DNA of 64,000 nt from Bradyrhizobium sp. DOA9 (GCF_000617845.2 NZ_DF820425.1:4515725-4579724); one strand, 5' to 3'; positions 32,463 to 40,892 are shown, counted from the stretch's first letter. The notes: generated from the sequence alone by a model not told the origin. A program made the numbers and translations.

Positions 32463-32999
32463 ATGAGCGATCATCGCGCCGCGATCAGGCATCACACGCT
32501 GAGGACCGGCATCGTCGAATTCGACAACGGCAGCGGCAGCACCGTCAGCGTGCCCTGCACGATCCGCGACGTCTCCGGCACCGGCGCGCGGCTGGAGCTC
32601 AACAGCTCGGCATGGGTCGCCGAAGCGTTCACGTTGGTTTTCGCAAGCGGCCTGCGCAAGGGCTGCCGCGTCGCCTGGCGCAAGGGCCGGCTGGTCGGAG
32701 CTGCGTTCGCGGACGGCTGTGCCAGCCTGACCGAGCAGGCGGTGATGATGACCGCGGAGGAGCAGGCCCGCCACCGCCGCGGCATCGGTGCGCGCGTCAG
32801 GGCGGCGCGCGAGGCCCGCGGCTACACGCAAGGCCAGCTCGCCGAGCACCTCAGCGTCACGCCGGCCTTCGTGGCATCGGCCGAGCAGGGCGAGGCGGAC
32901 ATTCCGCTGTACCAGCTGATGCATGTCGCCGATTTGCTGATGGTCGGTCTCGACCGGCTCGTGGCGGGGCCGGCGGCGGAGGAGGTGGATGCGGCGTAG
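32463..32999 (+). CDS. PilZ domain fused to XRE-type helix-turn-helix
   Basis: A 178-residue protein with an unusual domain pair. Residues 1-95 are a PilZ domain with both c-di-GMP motifs (RAAIR at 5-9 and DVSGTG at 36-41). Residues about 107-165 are a Cro/C1-type HTH (RVRAAREARGYTQGQLAEHL, then VASAEQGEADIPLYQLMHVADLL). This suggests a DNA-binding regulator that responds directly to cyclic di-GMP. No divergent or downstream partner makes a target obvious. The reading frame is continuous with no sign of frameshift. Confidence 0.85.
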   Translation: MSDHRAAIRHHTLRTGIVEFDNGSGSTVSVPCTIRDVSGTGARLELNSSAWVAEAFTLVFASGLRKGCRVAWRKGRLVGAAFADGCASLTEQAVMMTAEEQARHRRGIGARVRAAREARGYTQGQLAEHLSVTPAFVASAEQGEADIPLYQLMHVADLLMVGLDRLVAGPAAEEVDAA

Positions 33000-33032
33000 G
33001 GTTTGTTAGCGCGAGGGCACCGTTCTCTCCCC

Positions 33033-33118
33033 GTCATTGCGAGCGAAGCGAAGCAATCCAGAATCCCTCCGCGGAAAAGATTCTGGATCGCTTCGTCGCA
33101 AGGGCTCCTCGCAATGAC
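33033..33118. repeat. Dispersed palindromic repeat (GTCATTGCGAG family), copy 1
   Basis: It starts GTCATTGCGAGCG and ends CTCGCAATGAC, with inner arms around AAGCAATCCAGAATC and GATTCTGGATCGCTTC. The same element occurs at 46458-46535. It lies in the gap between the PilZ-XRE gene and the small secreted protein gene. Confidence 0.85.
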
Positions 33119-33230
33119 GTGGAGAGAGCGGAGCGCAAAAGCCAGCAGCGGCCGCCCCTGCGCGCTCGCGCGAAATTTGCTTGCCTTGCCTCACATCCTT
33201 TTGCACTCTTTGCGCGAAGGAGACCAACGC

Positions 33231-33512
33231 ATGACAAAACTGACCGCCGCCTGCGCGCTCGGAACCGCCCTGGTGCTGGGCAGCCTCGCAACATCGGGTG
33301 CGGAGGCGCGCACGCGCAAAGCCGTCGTCGTTCGCGCCCCGCAAGAGCGCCTCATCGTCACGGCGCCCGTGCTGCGGCCGACGCCGTGGGATTACAACGT
33401 CGTTCCGCGCTACCGCTATCGCCCGGAGGACGACAAGGTCGATCCCTACGGCCCGCCCTTGGTGCCGTCCTACGTGCGCTATGAGGGATGGCGCTGGCCG
33501 TATTGGTGGTGA
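33231..33512 (+). CDS. Small secreted protein, Tyr/Trp/Pro-rich end
   Basis: A 93-residue exported protein: signal peptide to SGAEA, then a mature part ending in an aromatic, Pro-rich segment (WDYNVVPRYRYRPEDDKV, YVRYEGWRWPYWW). GAAGGAGA lies ahead of the ATG at 33231. Similar short proteins are common in Bradyrhizobium; no function known. A dispersed repeat occupies the upstream region. Confidence 0.7.
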   Translation: MTKLTAACALGTALVLGSLATSGAEARTRKAVVVRAPQERLIVTAPVLRPTPWDYNVVPRYRYRPEDDKVDPYGPPLVPSYVRYEGWRWPYWW

Positions 33513-33574
33513 GCTGGACGAAGCGTGTCTGGGCGCCGGTTGAGACTTTCCCCGAATTCCCCCATATTGCGGGA

Positions 33575-33907
33575 ATGTCGAAGGATGCGCTCGCGAACCT
33601 GACCTCAGCCGTGACGACGATCAACACGCCGATGCCCGTGGGGATCGACGAAGCTACTCTGCTCGCATGTCTGAAAGGGGAGATTCTTGAGCGCAAATGG
33701 CGCGTGCACGTGCAGGCGTTGTTCGACGAGGTCGATGTTTCCGTCATCCATCAGCTGGTGGTTGATCATATCGTGACGTTCGACGAATTATCGAAGGCCA
33801 TCGACGCCTGGCAGGTCACGGAGTCCGAGAATGAAAGATGGGTCAGGGAGATGGCTTCCTTCGAGGTGGGAAGACCTCCTGGAGAAGGCATTGGTCGCGC
33901 TCGATAG
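33575..33907 (+). CDS. Upstream partner of the AbiEii-type gene, unknown family
   Basis: A 110-residue protein starting MSKDALANLTSAVTTI, with VQALFDEVDVSVIHQLVVDH in the middle and FDELSKAIDAW before the end. It does not look like the usual AbiEi winged-helix antitoxin. Its final 77 bases overlap the start of the nucleotidyltransferase gene in another frame, so translation of the two is likely coupled. By position it is a candidate antitoxin. The start is uncertain: the ATG has only a weak G-rich ribosome site, and MPVGIDEAT is an alternative. Confidence 0.55.
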   Translation: MSKDALANLTSAVTTINTPMPVGIDEATLLACLKGEILERKWRVHVQALFDEVDVSVIHQLVVDHIVTFDELSKAIDAWQVTESENERWVREMASFEVGRPPGEGIGRAR

Positions 33908-34517
33908 TCTTGAGGGCGGCGCCGGGCCGTGGACGTTCGGCGGGGGCACCGCGCTCGCGCAGATCCTGGGTCACCGGGTCAGCTACGACGTCGATATCTT
34001 TCTGGACTCGAGCACGGCCTTGAAGAAGCTCGCGCCGAACGCGAACCCGGTGACGAAGTCGCTGTGCGATACCTGGCAATGGCCCGGCAAGTACCTGAAG
34101 CTCATCCTGCGCGACGTCGGTGAAATCGATTTTTTGAACGCCCCGTCCTACATCGACAATCCGACCTATGACCTGAAAGTCGGCGAACGCAGCATCGCGG
34201 CGGAGCGATCCGCGGAAATCGCGACCAAGAAGCTGGTCTACCGCGCATCGACCTACACGGCACGAGACGCCTTCGATCTCGCCGCGATCTTCCTGCATGA
34301 TCGTTCGGCGTTGAGCGAGATCGCGCAATGTCCGGCCATCACTGAGCACGTCGTGTCGTCTGCACAAAACAGGTTGAACCTCGCGAAGAACCAGTATCAA
34401 GCGGAGATGAGAAGCCTGATCAACGCGACACCGCGGGGGGAGGATTTCATCGATCGTGCTTGCGAGATTGCGTTGGAGGCGCTTGCGGAGATTCGCGATT
34501 TGATCCCCGAGGAGTGA
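33831..34517 (+). CDS. AbiEii/AbiGii-type nucleotidyltransferase (toxin family)
   Basis: A 228-residue protein with the minimal nucleotidyltransferase signature: FGGGTALAQILGHRVSYDVDIF, GGGT at 37-40 and Asp53 and Asp55 as metal ligands. This fits the AbiEii family, toxins of abortive-infection and toxin-antitoxin systems that transfer nucleotides to tRNA or other targets. Later parts contain IATKKLVYRASTYTARDAFDLA, also typical. GGAG is seven bases before the ATG. It overlaps the preceding 110-residue gene and is followed by dispersed repeats. Confidence 0.78.
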   Translation: MKDGSGRWLPSRWEDLLEKALVALDSLEGGAGPWTFGGGTALAQILGHRVSYDVDIFLDSSTALKKLAPNANPVTKSLCDTWQWPGKYLKLILRDVGEIDFLNAPSYIDNPTYDLKVGERSIAAERSAEIATKKLVYRASTYTARDAFDLAAIFLHDRSALSEIAQCPAITEHVVSSAQNRLNLAKNQYQAEMRSLINATPRGEDFIDRACEIALEALAEIRDLIPEE

Positions 34518-34538
34518 GACCAAACCAGCCTGCAGTTT

Positions 34539-34659
34539 GTAGGATGGGTAGAGCGTAGCGAAACCCATCGGCATACGCGCGGACAGATGATGGGTTTCGC
34601 AAGTGCTCTACCCATCCTACGCGCTGTTGATGGGTTTCGCTCCGCTCTACCCATCCTAC
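34539..34659. repeat. Three copies of a dispersed 31-bp repeat
   Basis: One forward copy (GTAGGATGGGTAGAGCG..., 34539-34569) and two inverted copies (34589-34620 and 34629-34659, each ending CTCTACCCATCCTAC). They fill the gap between the convergent nucleotidyltransferase and ParB-like genes and can fold into alternative hairpins, so they may also act as terminators. Confidence 0.85.
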
Positions 34660-34680
34660 GAGCTCAACCAAATTCGGCCA

Positions 34681-35190
34681 TCAATAGCGGCCGCCGCTGC
34701 TCTTTTGCTGCGTGATCCAGTCCGACAATGATTTCGGTGTCGATTTCGCAGTCCGGCCCGCTGATGCCTTCGGATTGTCGCGGACGCCTTTCGCCGGACG
34801 GGTGCGCGACGCTTCCGTTGCGCCAGCGCTCTTCAAGGCAGATGCCTCGGCAGCCTCCTTCTCCAGGCGCAGCTGTTTCAATCGCGCCATCTTGATACGC
34901 TCGGCCTCGACTTCGGGTCGCTCGGCCAGCTGCGGCTTGTGCTGGGCAACCTCTGCCGGGACCAGGACACCGAGAATGGTCGTCTCGCCGAGCGCCTTGC
35001 AGGCTTCCAACCGATGCAGTCCCTCGACCAGGACGAGGCGGTCGCCGTCGCGCCAAACGGAAATCGGGGCCTGTTGTCCGATCTCCAAAATACTTTCCGC
35101 GATCTCCGCGACGGTCTCGGGCTTGAGGGCTTTCTTCTGCTTGGTGGGAACGAAGATCTTCTCGATCGGGAAGCTTTCCGGTTTGGGCAT
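34681..35190 (-). CDS. ParB-like N-terminal domain protein
   Basis: A 169-residue protein whose first ~85 residues form a ParB/sulfiredoxin-type domain: IEKIFVP, AEIAESILEIGQQAPISV, and the nucleotide-binding signature EGLHRLEACKALG at 56-68. The helix-turn-helix of partition ParB is missing; the C-terminal half is charged and ends SLSDWITQQ. Such stand-alone domains occur in chromosomal loci, plasmids and phages with varied roles. No parA is adjacent. Function unresolved. Confidence 0.75.
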   Translation of the reverse strand: MPKPESFPIEKIFVPTKQKKALKPETVAEIAESILEIGQQAPISVWRDGDRLVLVEGLHRLEACKALGETTILGVLVPAEVAQHKPQLAERPEVEAERIKMARLKQLRLEKEAAEASALKSAGATEASRTRPAKGVRDNPKASAGRTAKSTPKSLSDWITQQKSSGGRY

Positions 35191-35348
35191 ATCGTGACTC
35201 CGCTTCTACCGGACGCACCGGAACCCATGCCGGTGGAGTTTAGGGGTGAAGAGGTCGACCGCAAAGGCAATTCGGCGGCGTGGCGTGAGGAACGAAACGC
35301 CGAAGCGTTCGATTGACTGGCATCACCTGACGCTCAAAGGAGACACGG

Positions 35349-35912
35349 ATGGAACTGTCCGGGAAGAAGATCGCGATTCTCGCCACCAACGGCTTCGAGC
35401 AGTCGGAACTCGAAGTGCCGCGTGATACGCTCAAGGCAGCCGGCGCGACCGTGGAGATCATTTCGCCGCAAGCCGGCGAGATCAAGGGCTGGGACGAGAA
35501 GGACTGGGGCCGTCCGGTCAAGGTCGACAAGACCCTCGATCAGGCCGCAGCCGGAGACTACGACGCTCTCGTGCTGCCCGGCGGGCAGATCAACCCCGAT
35601 CTGCTGCGCGTCGAGCCGAAGGCGCTTCAATTCATCAAGAGCGTTTTCGAGGCCAAGAAGGTCGTGGCCGCGGTCTGTCATGCGCCCTGGCTGCTGGTCG
35701 AGACCGGCATCGCCAAGGGCCGCAGGATGACGTCCTACAAATCGATCAAGACCGACGTCGCCAACGCCGGCGCGAAATGGGAGGATTCGGAGGTGGTCGT
35801 CGACCAGGGCCTCATCACCTCGCGCAACCCCGGCGACCTCAAGGCCTTCAGCGCGAAGATCATCGAAGAGGTGAGGGAGGGGCGGCACACGCAGCGCAGT
35901 AGTGCGGCTTAG
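35349..35912 (+). CDS. DJ-1/PfpI family protein (YhbO-like)
   Basis: A 187-residue class I amidotransferase-fold protein. The nucleophile elbow is VVAAVCHAPWLL with Cys110 and His111, preceded by the strand LVLPGGQ, and the acidic residue of the site is Glu18 (NGFEQSELEVP). Such PfpI/YhbO proteins are linked to stress protection, variously described as protease, deglycase or glyoxalase activity. An AAAGGAG sequence precedes the ATG. It is the last intact gene before a degraded stretch. Confidence 0.88.
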   Translation: MELSGKKIAILATNGFEQSELEVPRDTLKAAGATVEIISPQAGEIKGWDEKDWGRPVKVDKTLDQAAAGDYDALVLPGGQINPDLLRVEPKALQFIKSVFEAKKVVAAVCHAPWLLVETGIAKGRRMTSYKSIKTDVANAGAKWEDSEVVVDQGLITSRNPGDLKAFSAKIIEEVREGRHTQRSSAA

Positions 35913-35916
35913 CTGT

Positions 35917-36008
35917 GATTGCGGTGACGGTGCATTGGATCGACGCCCTCCAGCCGTGGTCATGGTGGCGGGCGACAGCGAATGATTTAGTGCACTGTCA
36001 CCGTAATA
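35917..36008. repeat. Short inverted repeat, REP-like
   Basis: ATTGCGGTGACGGTGCA (35917-35933) and, on the other strand, ATTACGGTGACAGTGCA (complement of 35991-36007) match at 15 of 17 positions. They enclose about 57 bases. The GTGACAGTGCAC core resembles repeats linked to REP-associated transposases; that assignment is inference. One arm forms the end of the truncated gene at 35998-36228. Confidence 0.5.
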
Positions 36009-36228
36009 GCCGGTCGCCGATCATTCCGGGGTCCGCATCCTGGTCTGCACGTTTCACTCGGTACTTAAATTCGTCGCTTTCAAGCACCTGTTTGATCACT
36101 GAATGAAGAAGCAAATCGGCGTGCTTTCGTTCTGCGGTGCCATCTTTGCCAATTGGGCCGATTACGAAGCACAGATCGGTGTCGACTGGTTCTCCAATAG
36201 CCAATTGGTTTCCCCTTAATTTATTCAT
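35998..36228 (-). pseudogene. Truncated nucleoside deoxyribosyltransferase/TIR-like gene fragment
   Basis: A 76-codon remnant beginning at a plausible ATG. It encodes DTDLCFVIGPIGKDGTAERKHADLLL and YRVKRADQDADPGMIGDRL, the N-terminal portion of a family found in defence islands and related to nucleoside 2-deoxyribosyltransferases and TIR-like domains. The usual continuation (ligand-binding ADLVIADLTG region) is absent: the frame stops at the inverted repeat at 35991-36007. The rest of the gene is not found in the following 80 bases. It looks like a 3' deletion, probably mediated by the repeat. Confidence 0.6.
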
Positions 36229-36273
36229 GAGTATTGGGTGGAATTTAGAATGTGCCCCCCTCTGGTTGTAAAG

Positions 36274-36301
36274 AGAAGGGCGGTCGTAAGGCCGCCCTTC
36301 T
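36274..36301 (-). terminator. Terminator after nrdJ
   Basis: AGAAGGGCGG (36274-36283) pairs exactly with CCGCCCTTCT (36292-36301) around eight bases. On the minus strand the stem is followed by a T-rich run (CTTT). It lies about 50 bases beyond the nrdJ stop. Confidence 0.75.
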
Positions 36302-36352
36302 CGGTATGTAGATCAATTCTTTGGCTGCTGCTGCTTCTTCGCAACTATCGCC

Positions 36353-39300
36353 TCAAGAACACCCCGTCGTGCTGCCGCACGTATCGCACTTCATGCACGT
36401 CCCATTCCGCACCAGCGTGAAGTTGCCGCACTCTGAGCACATCTCGCCCTCGTAGCCCTTGGCCTTCGCTTCCGCGCGGCGCTCGGCCTTGCTCGGGACC
36501 GCCGTTGCCGCGGTGCCGGCCTTGCTCCATTGCAGCTGCTCGAGCTTCTCCGTCGGAGACAGGTCGTGCTGGGCTTCCTGCTTCAGGGCGACGGCGCCTT
36601 CGATGGCGTCGCCGACGCGGGAGGAGGTGCCGTGGGCGGCCAGCGCCGTGACCCGGCTGCCGCCGGAGGGCGCGCTGTCGTTGCCCTGGCTGACCGCGGC
36701 CGAGCCGCCGCGCATCACGACGAGGTTGTCCGTGCGCGAGCGGGTGAGGCCGCGCGAGACCAGCTTGGTCGCGTGGTGGCCGCCGTCCTCGTCCGGCTCC
36801 TTGCCTTCCTCGACGCCCTTGCCGAGCGCATCAAAACCCGTCTCGTTGGGATCGACATGGGCGAGGTCGAAGCGGCTGAGATAGCTCACCGCGAGCTCGC
36901 GGAAGACGTAGTCGAGGATCGAGGTCGCGTACTTGATGCTGTCGTTGCCCTGCACGGGGCCCGCCGGCTCGAAGCGGGTGAAGGTGAAGGCGTCGACATA
37001 TTCGTCGAGCGGCACGCCGTATTGCAGGCCGAGCGACACCGCGATGGCGAAGTTGTTGATGAAGGAGCGCAGCGCCGCGCCTTCCTTGTGCATGTCGATG
37101 AAGATCTCGCCGAGGCGACCGTCATCGTATTCGCCGGTGCGGAGATAGACTTTATGTCCGCCGACGACCGCCTTCTGGGTGTAGCCCTTGCGGCGATCGG
37201 GCATCTTCTCGCGCTCGCGCATCACGACGATGCGCTCGACCAGCTTCTCGACGACCTTTTCGGCCACATGCGTGGCGCGCGCCGCCATCGGCTTTTCATG
37301 CAGCTGCTCGACGGCATCGTCCTCGTCCTCGTCATCGCTGATGAGCTGCGAGTTGAGCGGCTGGGAGAGCTTGGAGCCGTCGCGATAGAGCGCGTTGGCC
37401 TTGAGGGCGAGCTTCCACGACAGCATGTAGGCGGACTTGCAGTCCTCCACCGTGGCGTCGTTCGGCATGTTGATGGTCTTGGAGATCGCGCCCGAGATGA
37501 AGGGCTGCGCCGCCGCCATCATGCGGATGTGGCTCTCGACCGACAGATAACGCTTGCCGATCTTGCCGCAGGGATTTGCGCAGTCGAACACGGGATAGTG
37601 CTCGGCCTTGAGGTGCGGGGCACCTTCCACCGTCATCGCGCCGCAGATGTGGACGTTGGCCGCCTCGATCTCACGCTTGGTGAAGCCGACGGCCTGGAGG
37701 AGGTCGAAGCCGGGCGCTGCAATGGCTTCCGCGCCGATTCCGAGCTGGTCGCGGATGAAATCCTCGCCAAACGTCCACTTGTTGAAGGCGAACTTGATGT
37801 CGAAGGCAGTCGGCAGGGCCTTCTCGACCTTGGCGATCGCCTCATCGGTAAAGCCCTTGGCCTTCAGCGTGCTGACGTTGATGCCGGGGGCGTTCGACAG
37901 CGAGCCGTGGCCGACGGCGTAGGCCTCGATCTCGGCGATCTCAGCTTCGCGATAGCCGAGCGCGCGGAGCGCTGCCGGCACCGCACGGTTGATGATCTTG
38001 AAGTAGCCGCCGCCGGCGAGCTTCTTGAACTTGACCAGGGCGAAGTCGGGCTCGATGCCGGTGGTGTCGCAATCCATGACGAGGCCGATCGTGCCGGTCG
38101 GCGCGATCACCGTGGTCTGGGCGTTGCGATAGCCGTGCTTCTCGCCGAGCTCGAGCGCCGCATCCCAGGCGGCCTGGGCATGGTTGACGAGGTCGGCTTG
38201 CGGGCAGGAGACGAGGTCGAGCGGCACCGGGTTGACGCTCAGCGCCTCATAGCCCAAGGCCTCGCCATGCGCCGCACGGCGGTGGTTGCGGATCACGCGC
38301 AGCATGTGCGCGGCGTTCTTCTTGTAGCCGGGGAAGGTGCCCAGTTCAGCAGCTATTTCCGCGGAGGTCTTGTAGGTGATGCCGGTCATGACGGCGGTCA
38401 GCGCGCCGCAGAGCGCGCGGCCTTCCTTGCTGTCATAGGGCAGGCCCATGGTCATCAGGAGGCCGCCGATATTGGCGTAGCCGAGGCCGAGCGTGCGGAA
38501 CTCGTAGGAGAGCTCGGCGATCGCCTTCGACGGGAACTGCGCCATCATCACGGAGATTTCAAGCACGATGGTCCAGAGCCGGCAGAGGTGCTCATAGCCC
38601 TCGACGTCGAAGCGCTTGGTCTCGGTGTTGTAGAACGTCAGCAGGTTCGCCGAGGCGAGGTTGCACGCGGTGTCGTCCAGGAACATGTATTCCGAGCACG
38701 GATTCGATGCGCGGATGTCGCCGGACGCCTTGCAGGTGTGCCAGTCGTTCATCGTGGTGTTGAAGTGCAGGCCCGGATCGGCCGAGGCCCAGGCGGCGTA
38801 GCCGATCTTCTCCCAGAGGTCGCGCGCCTTCAGCGTCTTCGTCACCTTCTTGGAGGTGCGGGCGTTCAGATTCCAGTCGCCGTCGGTCTCGACCGCGCGC
38901 AGGAAGTCGTCCCGTAGCGAGACCGAGTTGTTGGAGTTCTGGCCGGAGACCGTGAGATAGGCTTCCGAGTCCCAGTCGGTATCGTAGGTGTCGAACTGGA
39001 TGTCCTTGTAGCCTTGCTTCGCAAACTGGATGACGCGCTTGATGTAATTGTCGGGCACCAGGCTGCGGCGCGCGAGCTTGATCTCGCGGCGCAGCGCCGG
39101 GTTCTTCTCGGGGTCGAAGCAATCGTCGCCCGAGCCTTCGCAATTGACGCAGGCCTTCAGCACCGCCTTGAGGTGCTTCTGGTTGATCTTGGAGCCCGTG
39201 ACGAGGGCGGCGACCTTCTGCTCCTCCTTCACCTTCCAGTCGATATAGGTCTCGATGTCGGGGTGATCGACGTCGACCACGACCATCTTGGCGGCGCGGC

Positions 39301-40123
39301 GGGTGGTGCCGCCGCTCTTGATCGCGCCCGCGGCGCGGTCGCCGATCTTGAGGAAGCTCATCAGGCCGCTTGAGCGGCCGCCGCCGGAGAGCTTTTCGCC
39401 TTCGCCGCGCAGGCGCGAGAAGTTGGAGCCGGTGCCGGAGCCGTATTTGAACAGGCGCGCCTCGCGGACCCAGAGGTCCATGATGCCGCCCTCATTGACG
39501 AGGTCGTCACCGACGCCCTGGATGAAGCAGGCATGCGGCTGCGGATGCTCGTAGGCCGACTTGGACTTGGTCAGCTTGCCGGTGAAGGGGTCGACGTAAT
39601 AATGGCCCTGGCCGGGGCCGTCGATGCCGTAGGCCCAGTGCAGGCCGGTGTTGAACCATTGCGGCGAGTTCGGCGCGACCATCTGCATGGCGAGCATGTA
39701 GCGGAGCTCGTCATAGAAGGCCTGGGCGTCCTCGTCGGTCGAGAAGTACTTGCCCTTCCAGCCCCAATAGGTCCAGCAGCCGGCGAGGCGGTCGAACACC
39801 TGCTTTGCGCTGAGCTCGCTGACATAGCGCTCCTTCTCAGGGAGAGCATTGAGCGCGTCGGTGTCGGGCACGGAGCGCCACAGGAAGGAGGGGACGGATT
39901 CCTCCTCGACTTTCTTCAGGCGCGCGGCAACGCCGGCTTTGCGGAAATATTTCTGGGCCAGCACGTCGGAGGCGACCTGCGACCACTCGGCCGGGACCTC
40001 GACATTCTCGAGCTTGAACACGACCGAGCCGTCGGGATTGCGAATCTCCGACGTGGTCAGGCGGAAATCGATTCCCGCATAAGGTGACTGTCCCGAAATG
40101 GTGTGGCGCCGCTCAATCCGCAT
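36353..40123 (-). CDS. nrdJ: Vitamin B12-dependent ribonucleotide reductase (class II)
   Basis: A 1256-residue enzyme that reduces ribonucleotides to deoxyribonucleotides with adenosylcobalamin as radical generator. The active-site region shows SNPCSEYMFLDDTACNLAS and NNSVSLRDDFLRAV. A C-terminal zinc ribbon with redox cysteines (CSECGNF, CMKCDTCGSTTGCS) ends the protein, as in long NrdJ proteins. The ATG at 40123 gives the conserved N-terminus; 35 extra codons upstream look like shadow. It is monocistronic, terminated at 36274-36301, with a very long leader and candidate NrdR sites upstream. The open frames on the other strand are codon-bias artefacts. Confidence 0.96.
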   Translation of the reverse strand: MRIERRHTISGQSPYAGIDFRLTTSEIRNPDGSVVFKLENVEVPAEWSQVASDVLAQKYFRKAGVAARLKKVEEESVPSFLWRSVPDTDALNALPEKERYVSELSAKQVFDRLAGCWTYWGWKGKYFSTDEDAQAFYDELRYMLAMQMVAPNSPQWFNTGLHWAYGIDGPGQGHYYVDPFTGKLTKSKSAYEHPQPHACFIQGVGDDLVNEGGIMDLWVREARLFKYGSGTGSNFSRLRGEGEKLSGGGRSSGLMSFLKIGDRAAGAIKSGGTTRRAAKMVVVDVDHPDIETYIDWKVKEEQKVAALVTGSKINQKHLKAVLKACVNCEGSGDDCFDPEKNPALRREIKLARRSLVPDNYIKRVIQFAKQGYKDIQFDTYDTDWDSEAYLTVSGQNSNNSVSLRDDFLRAVETDGDWNLNARTSKKVTKTLKARDLWEKIGYAAWASADPGLHFNTTMNDWHTCKASGDIRASNPCSEYMFLDDTACNLASANLLTFYNTETKRFDVEGYEHLCRLWTIVLEISVMMAQFPSKAIAELSYEFRTLGLGYANIGGLLMTMGLPYDSKEGRALCGALTAVMTGITYKTSAEIAAELGTFPGYKKNAAHMLRVIRNHRRAAHGEALGYEALSVNPVPLDLVSCPQADLVNHAQAAWDAALELGEKHGYRNAQTTVIAPTGTIGLVMDCDTTGIEPDFALVKFKKLAGGGYFKIINRAVPAALRALGYREAEIAEIEAYAVGHGSLSNAPGINVSTLKAKGFTDEAIAKVEKALPTAFDIKFAFNKWTFGEDFIRDQLGIGAEAIAAPGFDLLQAVGFTKREIEAANVHICGAMTVEGAPHLKAEHYPVFDCANPCGKIGKRYLSVESHIRMMAAAQPFISGAISKTINMPNDATVEDCKSAYMLSWKLALKANALYRDGSKLSQPLNSQLISDDEDEDDAVEQLHEKPMAARATHVAEKVVEKLVERIVVMREREKMPDRRKGYTQKAVVGGHKVYLRTGEYDDGRLGEIFIDMHKEGAALRSFINNFAIAVSLGLQYGVPLDEYVDAFTFTRFEPAGPVQGNDSIKYATSILDYVFRELAVSYLSRFDLAHVDPNETGFDALGKGVEEGKEPDEDGGHHATKLVSRGLTRSRTDNLVVMRGGSAAVSQGNDSAPSGGSRVTALAAHGTSSRVGDAIEGAVALKQEAQHDLSPTEKLEQLQWSKAGTAATAVPSKAERRAEAKAKGYEGEMCSECGNFTLVRNGTCMKCDTCGSTTGCS

Positions 40124-40892
40124 GGTCTTGCCCCGTCCTTTTCTTTGACCGGTCCTGCCCCTCGCTCTCGGGCGTGCCGGGTCGTCATTGCATCGCGCGG
40201 CGCCTTCAGCCGTTCGGCCTTGGGGCACCGCAGTTCAGCCGGTGGATCCGGCCCTGTTTTTTCCCGGCACGAGATCGATGCGTCGCATCGACCATCCCGC
40301 CGGCATGTCCACACCCATCCGCCCCCAAGGGGATGCCTGCGACATGCGTTCAACGCCCCACAACGTCACTTCGTCATCGATGCCATCCGGGCCTGTTGCC
40401 GGCCCGTTCTGGCGCCCGAAGAGCCTCGCATTCCGAGGGCAGACACGCCCTCATTCCGCAGCCTTTGGCCGGCTGGCGGAGCTGAAATTTGCGAGACCCT
40501 TTGGGGGAGTGCCGGCGGGACGCAAACTCACTCGCGCCGAACGGACCGAAAGCTAGGACTCTCCGTTGCGCCCGTCAAGAACTAGTGCGAGTTCCTGAAT
40601 CAAATACTAAATATGGTGGATTGTGGGGGATAACAGGGGTCTTCGCCGCGCCTGTCGTGAGCCCAAGTATCAGTGAGTCCTCAGGGATTCCCAACCGAAA
40701 AAATTTGCATGCCGTGATGATGCGGAGCTTCATCCCGCTGTTCACAGGCTGGGTATATTTTTGAGCGATGGGATTGCGTCAGCAGGACTCACGTAGCCCT
40801 ACGGAAGGTGAGGGCAGGCATGCCCGCCGAACTGGTGGTGGGACCTGCGAATCCGGGCCAAGCTGGCCGCCAGATTTGCCGGACTACCCAAC
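40124..40892 (-). other. Long non-coding region upstream of nrdJ
   Basis: The 769 bases between the nrdJ ATG and the divergent DMT transporter contain no supported gene. The part near nrdJ (40124-40570) is rich in potential hairpins, for instance CGATGCG/CGCATCG around 40277-40290. The B12-box (GCCACTG) expected of a cobalamin riboswitch was not found. Candidate NrdR sites lie at 40573-40619. Confidence 0.55.
40573..40619 (-). promoter_or_regulatory. Candidate pair of NrdR boxes
   Basis: On the minus strand CCACCATATTTAGTAT (40619-40604) agrees with the NrdR consensus ACACwATATATwGTGT at 12 of 16 positions. GCACTAGTTCTTGACG (40588-40573) is a weaker match (9 of 16). Their centres are exactly 31 bases apart, the three-helical-turn spacing usual for paired NrdR boxes. 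NrdR represses ribonucleotide reductase genes at high dATP. Confidence 0.4.

Noticed and set aside
35288..35312. EcfG-type promoter before the DJ-1/PfpI gene
   Set aside because: GGAAC and CGTT occur, but the spacer is only 12 bases.
36530..38917. A 795-codon open frame on the plus strand opposite nrdJ
   Set aside because: It is antisense to a highly conserved gene, has no recognisable domain and the Val/Arg/Glu-rich composition expected from reading GC-rich codons backwards.
40124..40572. Cobalamin riboswitch in the nrdJ leader
   Set aside because: The conserved B12 box GCCACTG and the usual core could not be found on the minus strand, so only an unassigned structured leader is claimed.
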